Positions 42,164-51,347 of a stretch of 64,000 nucleotides of DNA are shown piece after piece (within the stretch, counting starts at the first letter, position 1; the number at the start of each line of letters is the position of its first letter). Below the pieces are notes generated by a model. The model did not search any database. It saw only the letters and a program-made list of their open reading frames with translations, and had not been told where the DNA came from. This stretch comes from Prevotella sp. HJM029 (lineage in GTDB: Bacteria; Bacteroidota; Bacteroidia; Bacteroidales; Bacteroidaceae). The stretch spans positions 1 to 64,000 of the forward strand of contig NZ_AZHT01000019.1 of NCBI RefSeq assembly GCF_000599605.1. The letters are read 5' to 3'. The position numbers and the translations under genes were made by a program.

Positions 42164-43204
42164 TTACAGCGCAGAAGTAAATTGCTTTAAGAAACGCACA
42201 TCATTTTCAGAGAATAGTCGCAAATCATTAACGCGATATTTTAAATTTGTAATTCGTTCTACCCCCATACCAAAAGCATAGCCACTATAAATAGAACTAT
42301 CAATACCGCAGGCTTCTAATACATTAGGATCCACCATGCCGCAACCTAATATTTCAACCCAGCCTGTATGTTTGCAAAAACTACATCCTGTACCACCACA
42401 AATATTGCAAGTGATATCCATTTCAGCACTTGGTTCTGTAAAAGGAAAATAACTCGGACGTAAGCGAATTTTTGTATTTGTACCAAACATCTCGCGTGCG
42501 AAGGTAAGGAGTACTTGTTTTAAATCAGCAAAACTTACATTTTTATCCACATAGAGTCCTTCAACTTGATGGAAGAAGCAATGTGCGCGAGCACTAATCG
42601 CTTCATTACGGTAAACGCGACCAGGGCAAAGTATACGGAATGGAGGTTGATGAGTCTCCATATAATGAGACTGATCACCAGATGTATGTGAACGTAGCAA
42701 GATATTTTTTGTAACATCGTTAGGATTACTTTGTTCAATAAAGAATGTATCTTGCATATCTCGTGCAGGATGGTCTGGAGCAAAATTGAGCATGGTGAAC
42801 ACGTGCTTATCATCATCTATCTCAGGGCCATCTGCCATAATAACCCCCATATGCTGGAAAATCGAAATAATTTCATTCTGAACAACAGTGAGTGGATGAC
42901 GTGTGCCTATGGCTATAGGGGCTGGTGTACGTGTGAGATCATATGTGTCATGAAGTGACTCGGAACAGGTAAGAGACTCTTTTAGTGTATTAATCTTTTC
43001 CGTAGCTACTTGCTTTAGTTCATTAATTTTCATGCCGATGGCCTTTTTTTCATTACCAGCTACGTTTCTAAAGTCAGCCATGAGTGCATTAATTTCACCC
43101 TTTTTACTGAGATATTTTAATCTCAATTTTTCTACATCTTCGGCATTCTTAGCCGTTAATTGATTCACTTCGTTAAGAAGCGATGCTATTTTTTCTAAAA
43201 GCAT
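42164..43204 (-). CDS. pheS: Phenylalanyl-tRNA synthetase alpha subunit
   Basis: The catalytic alpha chain of PheRS, 346 residues. An N-terminal coiled-coil arm (residues 1-85) binds tRNA. The class II catalytic core shows GTRHPLTVVQNEIISIF, the LRSHTSGDQSHYME region, FRILCPGRVYRNEAISARA (motif 2), FFHQVEGLYVD, RPSYFPFTEPSAEMDI and GYAFGMGVERI (motif 3). pheT is not adjacent. A -7 box TAACTTTG lies at 43250-43243 on the minus strand. Confidence 0.97.
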   Translation of the reverse strand: MLLEKIASLLNEVNQLTAKNAEDVEKLRLKYLSKKGEINALMADFRNVAGNEKKAIGMKINELKQVATEKINTLKESLTCSESLHDTYDLTRTPAPIAIGTRHPLTVVQNEIISIFQHMGVIMADGPEIDDDKHVFTMLNFAPDHPARDMQDTFFIEQSNPNDVTKNILLRSHTSGDQSHYMETHQPPFRILCPGRVYRNEAISARAHCFFHQVEGLYVDKNVSFADLKQVLLTFAREMFGTNTKIRLRPSYFPFTEPSAEMDITCNICGGTGCSFCKHTGWVEILGCGMVDPNVLEACGIDSSIYSGYAFGMGVERITNLKYRVNDLRLFSENDVRFLKQFTSAL

Positions 43205-43321
43205 ATTGTTGTATATCGTTGTTGTTTCAAAAACTATTGATGCAAAGTTACGTATTTTACCTGATACTTGAGAATGTTAATCTGTAAAAATCCAACTGTG
43301 TTCTTTTTTTCAATCACTTTA

Positions 43322-43352
43322 TTGTTATAGTCGGAATAATATTGTAATTTTG
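43322..43352 (+). promoter_or_regulatory. Promoter of the DUF4348-murB operon
   Basis: TTG at 43322-43324, a 20-base spacer, TAATTTTG at 43345-43352. Confidence 0.7.
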
Positions 43353-43390
43353 CACATAAGAATATAGCAAAAAAGATAACTAATATTGTT

Positions 43391-44245
43391 ATGAGAAAAG
43401 GAATACTCTATGGTTCTGGATTACTAATTTTATTGTTTTCCCTGTTTTCTGCTGAGGCATGCTCTGATAAGAAGACAATCAAGGAGGATAGTGTGACGAT
43501 TGATACAGGAAAGACAGATTCAACTTCTGCGGATACATTAGAAACCTTGCTTAGTGAGCAGCCTATGCCTAAAGCAGCAGATGAATTGTTTGATGATTTC
43601 TTTTTTAATTTTTCCGCTAATAAGAAATTGCAGAGAAAGCGTATCTCTTTTCCTTTACCTGTTTATGAAAACGGGAAAGTCGTCAAGACCATTACAAAAA
43701 GTAATTGGAAGATAGATAATTTCTTTATGCGCCAGGACTTCTACACATTGATATTTGACAATGTAAAACAAATGAAAGTTGTAAAGGATACAACGATTAA
43801 TCATGTTGTAGTTGAGAAGATATATTTAAAGAATAAATCTGTCAAGCAATATTTGTTCAATCGTATTCATGGAGAATGGAAACTAACTTCTCTGAATATC
43901 CATCCAATGGGGCAAAACAGCAATGCTTCATTTTTGCATTTTTATCAGCGCTTCACAACAGATTCTGCATTTCAGATGCGTAGTATACACGATCCCTTGT
44001 ATTTTGTTGGACCAGATCCAGACAATGATTTTAGCAATACTTCTGGAACGTTATTGCCAGAACAATGGCCATCTTTTGCCCCAGGATTGCCACATGCCCT
44101 CATCTATAATATTATTTATGGGCAAAAATACACGGAGAGTAACCAAAAGATTTTCGTCATTCGTGGTATTGCGAATGGGTTGGAGACAGAATTAACATTC
44201 AAAAGATTGGGAAAAACTTGGAAGCTGATGAAGCTTTCTATGTAA
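43391..44245 (+). CDS. DUF4348 family lipoprotein
   Basis: A 284-residue exported lipoprotein: a signal peptide with Cys around residue 24 (FSAEAC), a Ser/Thr/Asp-rich linker, then a DUF4348 domain (DELFDDFFFNFSANKKLQRK, RISFPLPVYENGK, NWKIDNFFMRQDFYTLIFDN, GEWKLTSLNIHPM). The fold is related by eye to other beta-rich Bacteroidota surface proteins. The function is unknown. It begins an operon with murB (10-base gap) and an MBL hydrolase. Confidence 0.85.
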   Translation: MRKGILYGSGLLILLFSLFSAEACSDKKTIKEDSVTIDTGKTDSTSADTLETLLSEQPMPKAADELFDDFFFNFSANKKLQRKRISFPLPVYENGKVVKTITKSNWKIDNFFMRQDFYTLIFDNVKQMKVVKDTTINHVVVEKIYLKNKSVKQYLFNRIHGEWKLTSLNIHPMGQNSNASFLHFYQRFTTDSAFQMRSIHDPLYFVGPDPDNDFSNTSGTLLPEQWPSFAPGLPHALIYNIIYGQKYTESNQKIFVIRGIANGLETELTFKRLGKTWKLMKLSM

Positions 44246-44255
44246 TGCGTAATCA

Positions 44256-45269
44256 ATGGTTGATAAGAGAAACTATTGTTTGTTGGCACACAACACTTTT
44301 GGCATTTCTGCCAGATGTAATCGGTTTTTAGAATACGAATCTATAGCCGAAGCACAGGCTATAGCCCATATTTTAAATATTTCAACAGAGCCTTTGCTAT
44401 TGTTGGGTGCAGGTAGTAACTTATTATTAAAGGCTGATTTCCAGGGTATTGTAGTTCATTCTGCTATTAAGGGGATTGCTGCTACAACAAATGGTGATGA
44501 GGTTATCGTGCGCTGTGGTTCTGGAGAGCTATTTGATGATGTCGTGAGTTTTTGTGTAAAACATGGCTATCATGGAGCTGAGAACTTATCTTTGATACCA
44601 GGTGAGGTTGGGGCAAGCGCTGTACAAAATATTGGTGCCTATGGAAGTGAGGTTAAAGATATAATAGATTCTGTAGAGGCCGTTAATTGCAATACTGGCG
44701 AGGTTGTAACTATCGCATGTGCTGATTGTGGTTACTCTTATCGAAATAGTAAGTTTAAGCATGAATGGAAAAATCATTTTCTAATTACGCATGTATCTTA
44801 TCGTTTTTCAAAGATATTTCAACCGCATTTAGATTATGGTAATATCCGACTTGCTTTGGCTAAAAATAATATTATAAATCCATCAGCGGAAGAATTGCGT
44901 CAAACAATTATTACAATTCGCAGAGAGAAGCTTCCTGATCCTAAAGTACTTGGTAATGCAGGAAGTTTCTTTATGAATCCTCTTGTTGATAAACATTTTT
45001 TTAAGCGTCTACTCGCATTGTATCCTGCGATGCCCTTTTATAAGGTTGAGGAAGCTGTCTATAAAATTCCTGCAGCGTGGCTTATTGAGCAATGTGGTTG
45101 GAAAGGAAGATCTTTAGGACCTGCATGTGTTTATGAGAAGCAGGCACTTGTCTTAGTAAATTTAGGTGGTGCAAAAGGTTCTGATATTGTTGCTTTGTGT
45201 AATGCAATTGTCAATGATGTGGAAAGAAAGTTTGGTATAGTTATCCATCCAGAAGTGAATATTGTATGA
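44256..45269 (+). CDS. murB: UDP-N-acetylenolpyruvoylglucosamine reductase MurB
   Basis: FAD enzyme of peptidoglycan synthesis that reduces UDP-GlcNAc-enolpyruvate to UDP-MurNAc with NADPH. The 337-residue protein is a type I MurB: NTFGISARCNRFLEYES at the start, the FAD site LLLGAGSNLLL, AENLSLIPGEVGASAVQNIG, YGSEVKDIIDSVEAVN, CGYSYRNSKFK, LGNAGSFFMNPLV with the catalytic Ser, and IHPEVNIV at the end. It overlaps the next gene by 4 bases. Confidence 0.96.
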   Translation: MVDKRNYCLLAHNTFGISARCNRFLEYESIAEAQAIAHILNISTEPLLLLGAGSNLLLKADFQGIVVHSAIKGIAATTNGDEVIVRCGSGELFDDVVSFCVKHGYHGAENLSLIPGEVGASAVQNIGAYGSEVKDIIDSVEAVNCNTGEVVTIACADCGYSYRNSKFKHEWKNHFLITHVSYRFSKIFQPHLDYGNIRLALAKNNIINPSAEELRQTIITIRREKLPDPKVLGNAGSFFMNPLVDKHFFKRLLALYPAMPFYKVEEAVYKIPAAWLIEQCGWKGRSLGPACVYEKQALVLVNLGGAKGSDIVALCNAIVNDVERKFGIVIHPEVNIV

Positions 45270-46036
45270 AGATAACATTATTGGGGACAGGAACATCTCA
45301 AGGGGTTCCTGTCTTAGGTTGTCAGTGTGAGGTGTGTAGGAGCAGTGATAGTCGTGACAAGCGTTTAAGAACTTCAGCCTTAGTAGAGATTGGAGATACA
45401 CGTATTTTGATAGATTGTGGTCCCGATTTCCGACAGCAGATGCTGAGATTACCATTTAAAAAACTCGATGCAGTACTGCTTACACATATCCATTATGATC
45501 ATGTTGCAGGGTTGGATGATTTGCGTCCCTTTTGTTGGATAAATGCTGTTAATGTTTTCGCGCAGCAAGATGTAGTAGATTCTTTGCACCAGACAATGCC
45601 TTATTGTTTTCCTAAGGCAGGAACGCTCTATCCTGGCGCTCCCGAACTTTATTTACATACTATCGTTGCACATCGCTCTTTTAATGTAGGTAGAGTGTCA
45701 ATTACACCCATTCAGGTGATGCATGGCAAATTACCTATTTTAGGGTTTCGTATAGATTGTATGGCATATATCACTGATATGAAATCAATGAGTGAAGCAG
45801 AGTATTCTCTATTGGAAGGTGTAGAATTCCTAATCATAAATGGTCTACGTTGGGATGGTTCTCATCATAGTCATCAACTTATAGGTGAGGCAATTGCCTT
45901 TTCAAGACATTTCTCTGATATAAAAGAAGTTTATATCACCCATGTGACCCACGAGGTTGGTTTGCATCACACTGCACAACAACTATTACCCGAACATGTG
46001 CATCTTGGATATGATGGCGAAGAGATTGTCATCTAA
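45266..46036 (+). CDS. MBL-fold metallohydrolase (PhnP-like)
   Basis: A 256-residue metallo-beta-lactamase-fold protein. The N-terminus MKITLLGTGTSQGVPVLGC with CQCEVCRSSDSRDKRLRTS resembles PhnP-type phosphodiesterases, including their structural zinc Cys site. The metal motif is THIHYDHVAGLDD, with VMHGKLPILGFR and YITHVTHEVGLHH further on. It may cleave cyclic phosphodiesters, but no phn genes are present. Its stop overlaps a convergent gene by 8 bases. Confidence 0.9.
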   Translation: MKITLLGTGTSQGVPVLGCQCEVCRSSDSRDKRLRTSALVEIGDTRILIDCGPDFRQQMLRLPFKKLDAVLLTHIHYDHVAGLDDLRPFCWINAVNVFAQQDVVDSLHQTMPYCFPKAGTLYPGAPELYLHTIVAHRSFNVGRVSITPIQVMHGKLPILGFRIDCMAYITDMKSMSEAEYSLLEGVEFLIINGLRWDGSHHSHQLIGEAIAFSRHFSDIKEVYITHVTHEVGLHHTAQQLLPEHVHLGYDGEEIVI

Positions 46037-46271
46037 ACTTTTTATATAATTTCCATCCTAAGATAGCGCCATCCAAAATGTTTGTCCCTACATTAAAAAG
46101 GCCTATAAGACGTTTAGATGTGGAGGCATTTTTTTGAAAGGCTTCTGCTGGTTTGAGTAACTCTTTCCAAAGGTAGGCTATTTGCTGCTCATTTTTATGC
46201 AAATCAATTTGTAGCATTTCTTTTTGGTAGCGAATGTCCTCTAATGAATTATATTTTTGAGTTAATTTCAT
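46029..46271 (-). CDS. Small conserved protein downstream of a holin-like gene
   Basis: An 80-residue protein with a helical, charged first half (LEDIRYQKEMLQIDLHKNEQ) and a weak hydrophobic C-terminal segment (NVGTNILDGAILGWKLYKKF) that may touch the membrane. It follows the holin-like gene with a 4-base overlap and is the last gene of a three-gene operon (YtxH, holin-X-like, this). The trio recurs in Bacteroidota to my knowledge; the function is unknown. Confidence 0.75.
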   Translation of the reverse strand: MKLTQKYNSLEDIRYQKEMLQIDLHKNEQQIAYLWKELLKPAEAFQKNASTSKRLIGLFNVGTNILDGAILGWKLYKKFR

Positions 46272-46624
46272 ACCTTTTTATCTAAGAGTAAATTTGCAAG
46301 GAACCTAACCAAGGGTTTCTCTATCCATTGATGGCGGAAGATAAAGCAAATGAAAAGTAATACGAGGTAGCTTCCTCCGACAATACTGAAAGCTATAACG
46401 TTCCCAACAATAGATGATAAAGAATAGGATACAGCAAAGCTTAAATAGATGCAGGCCAACATCAATAGCACTACTATAATGGCTGCAATCGTTATAGCAG
46501 TGATAAGTTGAACAATCTTATCCACTACATCAAGCTTTATATATTGTTGTTGTAGCCCGATGTAGTGTTTAAGTGACTCGATAAGTTGTCCTATTGTTTC
46601 TATATTTCTGTCGTTCGAGAACAT
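46268..46624 (-). CDS. Holin-X-like membrane protein
   Basis: A 118-residue protein with two strong membrane helices (IVQLITAITIAAIIVVLLML, then SIVGGSYLVLLFICFIF) after an amphipathic N-terminus (GQLIESLKHYIGLQQQYIKL). It is of the putative Actinobacterial holin-X / phage-holin-like superfamily. Despite the family name nothing around it is phage-like; YtxH-holin-X pairs are chromosomal envelope proteins, perhaps stress-related (inferred). Confidence 0.82.
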   Translation of the reverse strand: MFSNDRNIETIGQLIESLKHYIGLQQQYIKLDVVDKIVQLITAITIAAIIVVLLMLACIYLSFAVSYSLSSIVGNVIAFSIVGGSYLVLLFICFIFRHQWIEKPLVRFLANLLLDKKV

Positions 46625-46629
46625 AAATA

Positions 46630-46851
46630 TTAGTCAACTATCGCATCAGTCGATGCATCTTTGATGTCTTCAACGAAATCGTTAACCTCTTTTCTGGTCA
46701 ATTTGAGATTATGCTTTTTGCAAAAATCATCCAAAGTATCAGCGATACGTTCACGTGTATCAGTACCTTTTTCAGGTGCTACTAATAAACCTAATGTGGC
46801 ACCAGCGATGGCTCCTCCTAAGAATGCACAAATGTAACCTAAAGTTTTCAT
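46630..46851 (-). CDS. YtxH-domain protein
   Basis: A 73-residue protein starting with a glycine-rich membrane helix (YICAFLGGAIAGATLGLLVA), the YtxH signature APEKGTDTRERI and a helical charged tail. YtxH proteins are small stress-associated membrane proteins of unclear role. It is the first gene of its operon, with a -33/-7 promoter at 46921-46951 and a palindrome in its leader. Confidence 0.85.
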   Translation of the reverse strand: MKTLGYICAFLGGAIAGATLGLLVAPEKGTDTRERIADTLDDFCKKHNLKLTRKEVNDFVEDIKDASTDAIVD

Positions 46852-46890
46852 AAGCTAATTTTTTATATTTGTTCAACAATGAATATAAGT

Positions 46891-46905
46891 GCTATATTAT
46901 ATAGC
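46891..46905. promoter_or_regulatory. Palindrome in the leader of the YtxH operon
   Basis: A perfect 15-base palindrome (GCTATAT-T-ATATAGC) about 10-25 bases downstream of the predicted start of the YtxH transcript. It shares TATAGCGTTA with the second palindrome at 47012-47021. Possible operator. Confidence 0.45.
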
Positions 46906-46920
46906 GTTAGAAATATGAAG

Positions 46921-46951
46921 CAAATATACAATATTATTCTAATTCTCCCAA
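46921..46951 (-). promoter_or_regulatory. Promoter of the YtxH operon
   Basis: Minus strand: TTG (46951-46949), 20-base spacer, TATATTTG (46928-46921). Confidence 0.7.
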
Positions 46952-47011
46952 GTATTCGCTGTTCATTTTTTGTTAAATATGGCGTAAATATCTTATTTAA
47001 CAAACTTTATG

Positions 47012-47021
47012 CGCTATAGCG
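47012..47021. promoter_or_regulatory. Palindrome upstream of the SPOR gene
   Basis: A perfect 10-base palindrome CGCTATAGCG just upstream of the -33 region of the SPOR lipoprotein gene, whose -7 box is the atypical TACTTTCG at 47045-47052. It shares TATAGCGT with the palindrome at 46891-46905. Confidence 0.4.
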
Positions 47022-47099
47022 TAATCTTTTTATAAGATATTTTGTACTTTCGCAAAATCTAATTAGAGATTATAAGTTGAATTTTTTAACAAATAAGAG

Positions 47100-47591
47100 A
47101 TGATGAAAAAAACTCTTGTATTCTGTTTAAGCTTGTGTGCCTTAGCTGCATTTACGAGTTGTGGCTCCAGTGAAAGTGCATATAAAAAAGCTTATGAGAA
47201 GGCGAAGGCGCAGGAGGCTGCGCAACAATCAGAAGAGCCTCAAACAACAGCTCCTGTAGTAACACCTTTAGAACAAAAGAGTTCTACGGAAACAACCGTT
47301 GTGGACAATGTGGATAATGCTGTCGTACGGCAGGAGAATTATAGCGTGGTCTCAGGCCCTGTAGTTAAAAACTTCGGTGTAGTTGTTGGGTCGTTCTCTT
47401 TAAGAGCAAATGCAGAAGGGGTACAAAACACATTGCGTAACGCAGGATATAATCCCTCTATTGTTTTCAATCAGGAGCGAAATCTCTATCGTGTGGTGGC
47501 AGCATCTTACGATAGTAAGGCTGATGCTGTGAATAGTCGTAATACTTTGCGTGCAAAGTATGCTGATGCATGGTTGCTTTTCAAGAAATAA
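47100..47591 (+). CDS. SPOR-domain lipoprotein
   Basis: A 163-residue lipoprotein: signal peptide with lipobox AFTSC (Cys near residue 21), a Lys/Glu/Ala/Gln-rich linker (residues 25-75), and a C-terminal SPOR domain (YSVVSGPVVKNFGVVVGSFS, then ANAEGVQNTLRNAGYNPSIV and YRVVAASYDS). SPOR domains bind peptidoglycan stripped of stem peptides at the division septum, so a role in cell division or wall anchoring is likely. It is divergent from the YtxH operon. Start may be either of two adjacent Met codons. Confidence 0.9.
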   Translation: MMKKTLVFCLSLCALAAFTSCGSSESAYKKAYEKAKAQEAAQQSEEPQTTAPVVTPLEQKSSTETTVVDNVDNAVVRQENYSVVSGPVVKNFGVVVGSFSLRANAEGVQNTLRNAGYNPSIVFNQERNLYRVVAASYDSKADAVNSRNTLRAKYADAWLLFKK

Positions 47592-47626
47592 AGGAAAGTA
47601 TCCTTCGGGTAATTTGAAATTGAACA

Positions 47627-48061
47627 ATGGCACGCGTCCTTTCCATTGATTACGGTAAGAAGCGTACAGGTATAGCAGTGACTGATTCGTTGCAGATTAT
47701 AGCTAACGGGTTAGTCACTGTTGCAACTCCTGATTTGATGACATTTCTTTTGCAATATGTTGTAAAAGAAAGTGTCGAGGAGATTGTCGTCGGATATCCA
47801 ATGCAGCCTAATGGTGCACCAAGTGAGAATCTTCAACGGGTAGAACAATTTGTAAAACGCTGGCGAAAGCTGCAACCTACTATTCCTATTGTTTATTATG
47901 ATGAGCGCTATACTTCTGTATTAGCCCACAGAGCAATTATTGAGAGTGGAATTAAAAAGAAAGTGCGTCGTGAAAATAAAGGACTGGTAGATGAGATTTC
48001 TGCAACGATTTTATTGCAAGATTATTTACAATATAAGCAGCTTTGTCAAAAGCATGGTTAG
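47627..48061 (+). CDS. ruvX: Pre-16S rRNA nuclease / RuvX (YqgF)
   Basis: A 144-residue RNase H-fold protein of the YqgF family, which processes the 5' end of 16S rRNA and has been called a putative Holliday junction resolvase. Motifs: LSIDYGKKRTGIAVTD with the first catalytic Asp, VVGYPMQPNGAPSE, YYDERYTSVLAHRAI, and a final Asp in VDEISATILLQDYL. It precedes def at a 132-base distance. Confidence 0.93.
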   Translation: MARVLSIDYGKKRTGIAVTDSLQIIANGLVTVATPDLMTFLLQYVVKESVEEIVVGYPMQPNGAPSENLQRVEQFVKRWRKLQPTIPIVYYDERYTSVLAHRAIIESGIKKKVRRENKGLVDEISATILLQDYLQYKQLCQKHG

Positions 48062-48193
48062 AAAGTATCCATGAGCTTGCATAAAAGTAATGCTTTTGGT
48101 TTTTAATATAGTGTATTTTTCTATCAAAAGTGATGTATATGCTAACTTAAAAGTATCTGTTTTTGTGTAATATGAAAAATAAGGAATAAAAGA

Positions 48194-48757
48194 ATGGTAT
48201 TACCTATATATATATACGGGCAACCTGTGCTACGCAAGGTGGCACAGGATATAGATGAGAATTACCCAAACTTGAAGACTCTCATCTCTGATATGTTTGA
48301 TACTTTAGCAGAAAGTAATGGTATAGGTTTAGCTGCACCACAAATAGGGTATGATATTCGCGTCGTCGTAATGGACTTAGATGTGATGAAAGAAGATTAT
48401 CCTGAATATGCGGGTTTGCGGAAGGTTTATATCAATGCACATATATTGGAATTTGATGAAAATGCACCAACAGAAACAATGGATGAGGGTTGCTTATCTT
48501 TGCCAGGATTGGCAGAGCGTGTTGAGCGTTATACACGTATTAAAGTGCGTTATCAAGATGAAGATTTTCAGGTGCATGAAGAATGGGTTGAAGGATTTCT
48601 TGCTCGTGTGATGCAGCATGAGTTTGATCATTTGGAAGGGAAAATGTTTATAGATCATTTGCCTGTTTTGCGAAAACAGATGATAGCGGGTAAATTAAAA
48701 GCTATGCTAAAAGGGAAATTCCGTTGTAGCTATCGTACAAAGATTGTGAAAAAATAA
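48194..48757 (+). CDS. def: Peptide deformylase
   Basis: Removes the formyl group from nascent proteins; a metal enzyme of 187 residues. All three motifs are clear: [10 protein letters not shown] (about residues 43-52), EGCLSLPG with the metal-binding Cys, and QHEFDHLEG with the two metal His and the catalytic Glu. The length fits type I. Confidence 0.97.
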   Translation: MVLPIYIYGQPVLRKVAQDIDENYPNLKTLISDMFDTLAESNGIGLAAPQIGYDIRVVVMDLDVMKEDYPEYAGLRKVYINAHILEFDENAPTETMDEGCLSLPGLAERVERYTRIKVRYQDEDFQVHEEWVEGFLARVMQHEFDHLEGKMFIDHLPVLRKQMIAGKLKAMLKGKFRCSYRTKIVKK

Positions 48758-48768
48758 GGAGTTTTTAT

Positions 48769-50736
48769 TTGCGTAGAATTCTACTCATCTGTAGTCTACT
48801 TGTAACCTTTATAGCTAATATTCATGCTCAATACAATATTGAGCGGTTATTGGAAGCTTGTGAAACAGCTTTGGGTTATCAAGATTATGTTGTTGCTATT
48901 CAGTATTGTAACAACATAATATCTAATCGCCCCAATCTTTATCGTGCATGGTTTTACAGAGGTGTTGCAAAGCAGAGCCTGGGTGATTATCAAGGTGCAG
49001 CTAATGATTACGACAATGCCATACAGTTAAATCCTTATGTCCATGAACTATTTCGGGCGAGGGCTGCTAATAATTTGAGCTTGAAGCAATATGGAGCCGC
49101 TGTGAAGGATTATACTAAGGCAATAAGCTTGCAGCCTGATGAACGCGAATATTGGTTCAATCGTGCATTAGCAAAGTTCTATCAGGGTGAAATTATGCAA
49201 TCTCGTTTGGATTTAAATGGGATTATGAAGCGTTGGCCTGATTTACCTAATAGCTATTCTCTAATGGCTGAAACCTATCTCAGAGAGAATAAGGTGGATA
49301 GTGCCAAATTATGGTTGGAGCGTACTTTAAAGCGTAATCCCTATGATGGGAGTTCATGGTCGGTATTGGGAAGAATATATTTGCAACGTAATTCTTGGTC
49401 GCAGGGGAATGATGCTTTTTCTCAAGCTATACATTACCTGCCAAAGGTGGTTAATAATTATACTTATCGTGCTATGTGTCGTGTGAATCTTAATCAACTG
49501 CGGTTGGCAATGGAAGATTTTGATAAGGCAATAGATATGGATCCCAATAGTTTTTTGGCTCATTATAATCGTGGTCTCTTGCGCATTACTGTGGGAGATG
49601 ATAATCGTGCTATACAGGATTTTAGCTTTGTCCTGCGTCATGAGCCACGGAATCTCCAGGCTCGTTATAATCGTGCGCTTTTGTTAGATAGAGTAGGGGA
49701 TTATAGGTCTGCGATAGATGATTATACAGCTGTTTTAAAACAGTTTCCTAATTTTTGGATAGGTTTACAGAACAGGGCACGTTGCTATCGTCGACTCGGT
49801 ATGGTAAATAAGGCCGAAATGGATGAATTTCGTTTGCTCAAGGCGCAGTTGGATAAACGGAATGGAGTGCAACAACGCTGGAGTAAAGCTAAGCTGCGGA
49901 GTGTGCGTCGATTGAATGATTTTGATATTGAAAAGTATGATCAATGGATAGAATTGCCCGATGAAGTATCGACAACAGAATATACAAGTAAGACAAGAGG
50001 GTATGTACAAAATATAAAAGAAAGTGCAGATTTAATGCCTATGTTTACATTATCTTATCACAAATATCGTAATGGACTCACAGAGTTATCCTTAGGAAAT
50101 AGTGATGTAGAGGTTTTTAACCAGAATAAGTTGGTAGGGCAGTCTATTTATATCTCATGTAGGCGGAATCGTTTGGAAGGAGATAGAACTTCATCAGCTT
50201 TCAGTATTCAAGCTAAATTGACACAACAATTAGCTTCTTATCTTTCTCCGAAGGATCGGAGTGTATTGTTGTTACAGCGTGCCATTGCCTACATGGATGT
50301 TTATGATTATACTGCTGCGCAACGCGATTTAGATTCATGTTTAGTCGCAGATTCAACTATGGGGTTGGCATATTGGCAGCAGGCAGTATGCACAATGGAG
50401 TTGCTCAAACAAAAATCAATAAGAGGCGAGGAACAGAATTTGTTGAGAAAGAAAGCAATTAGTGGACTGCAAATAGCCAAAAAATTGTGTAAGGAGTCAT
50501 CTTATATCATTTATGATTTAGCTAATATTTATGCTGACTTAGGTGATTATCAACAAGCAATAAGTCTTTATACGCAGGTACTATTGACACATAATAAATT
50601 GGCTGAGGCTTATTACAATCGAGGTATATCATACATTTTATCTAACCAGAAAGCTAATGGGCTTGCTGATTTGAGCAAAGCTGGTGAGGAGGGTTGCTAT
50701 GAAGCCTACAGCCTCATGAAGCAATATGGAAAATAG
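48769..50736 (+). CDS. Large TPR-repeat protein, exported
   Basis: A 655-residue protein beginning at a TTG codon 12 bases after def. MRRILLICSLLVTFIANIHA is a good signal peptide. About nine TPR units fill residues 25-360 (GDYQGAANDYDNAIQLNPYV, KQYGAAVKDYTKAISLQPDE, LRLAMEDFDKAIDMDPNSFL). A different segment follows (residues 370-470), with more TPR-like units at 480-640. TPR proteins act as scaffolds; no enzymatic domain is visible. It is probably cotranscribed with def. Confidence 0.9.
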   Translation: MRRILLICSLLVTFIANIHAQYNIERLLEACETALGYQDYVVAIQYCNNIISNRPNLYRAWFYRGVAKQSLGDYQGAANDYDNAIQLNPYVHELFRARAANNLSLKQYGAAVKDYTKAISLQPDEREYWFNRALAKFYQGEIMQSRLDLNGIMKRWPDLPNSYSLMAETYLRENKVDSAKLWLERTLKRNPYDGSSWSVLGRIYLQRNSWSQGNDAFSQAIHYLPKVVNNYTYRAMCRVNLNQLRLAMEDFDKAIDMDPNSFLAHYNRGLLRITVGDDNRAIQDFSFVLRHEPRNLQARYNRALLLDRVGDYRSAIDDYTAVLKQFPNFWIGLQNRARCYRRLGMVNKAEMDEFRLLKAQLDKRNGVQQRWSKAKLRSVRRLNDFDIEKYDQWIELPDEVSTTEYTSKTRGYVQNIKESADLMPMFTLSYHKYRNGLTELSLGNSDVEVFNQNKLVGQSIYISCRRNRLEGDRTSSAFSIQAKLTQQLASYLSPKDRSVLLLQRAIAYMDVYDYTAAQRDLDSCLVADSTMGLAYWQQAVCTMELLKQKSIRGEEQNLLRKKAISGLQIAKKLCKESSYIIYDLANIYADLGDYQQAISLYTQVLLTHNKLAEAYYNRGISYILSNQKANGLADLSKAGEEGCYEAYSLMKQYGK

Positions 50737-50801
50737 CGTTAGTCGAAGAGCTAGAATGGGAAATATAAAAATAGTAGATTCAATTTTAATGTTTATAGAA
50801 C

Positions 50802-51332
50802 TTACTTAGAATTGTCTCCTGCTCGAAGGATGATACTGGTAGCACCGATTGTAAAAAGAGTTCCATCTTCAATTCTTCTACGTTCCTTGTCTCCTAAAAT
50901 CTCGTTATTTACAAAAGTTCCTGTATAGCTTGGACCATCTTTTAGCGTATAAACGAGCTTTCCTTTTTTATCTTTAGCAACATTGATGGTGCAATGGGTC
51001 ATGTCGATGCTGGGGTCGTTGGTTTCAATGGGACAATTGATTTTACTGCCTTTCATATAGCGACCAATCGTATTGTCGCCCATTTGTAAAGGAATAACTT
51101 GTTTATAATGGAACACATTCTCAATGACAACAATTGCGCCACCCCCAGTCTCATTCGCAAATTCATCATGCATTTCTTGCTTTTGTAGGTTGCGCAATTT
51201 TGAAACACCTATGCGAATGCCAAACTCTTTCCCACAATTACTACATTGAAAGACAAGCGATTGCCCATCACGATATTTTGTTTCATCAAATGTGATATAA
51301 TTGTCACATTTAGGACATCTAACACGTTTCAT
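50802..51332 (-). CDS. FHA-domain protein with N-terminal zinc ribbon
   Basis: A 176-residue protein. An MJ0042-like zinc ribbon (CPKCDNYITF and CSNCGKEFGI, residues 5-40) is followed by a linker and an FHA domain (QMGDNTIGRYMKGSKINCPI, TNDPSIDMTHCTI, VNNEILGDKERRRIEDG; about residues 85-170). FHA domains bind phosphothreonine and need a Ser/Thr kinase partner, which is not seen here. It lies 15 bases after the HU-SPOR gene, so the two probably form an operon and may act together. Confidence 0.9.
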   Translation of the reverse strand: MKRVRCPKCDNYITFDETKYRDGQSLVFQCSNCGKEFGIRIGVSKLRNLQKQEMHDEFANETGGGAIVVIENVFHYKQVIPLQMGDNTIGRYMKGSKINCPIETNDPSIDMTHCTINVAKDKKGKLVYTLKDGPSYTGTFVNNEILGDKERRRIEDGTLFTIGATSIILRAGDNSK

Positions 51333-51347
51333 CTCAATGAAAAAAGT

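Noticed and set aside
46268-46624. Phage remnant suggested by the holin-like protein
   Set aside because: No lysis, structural or integrase gene is near. YtxH-holin-X-unknown is a normal chromosomal trio in this phylum.
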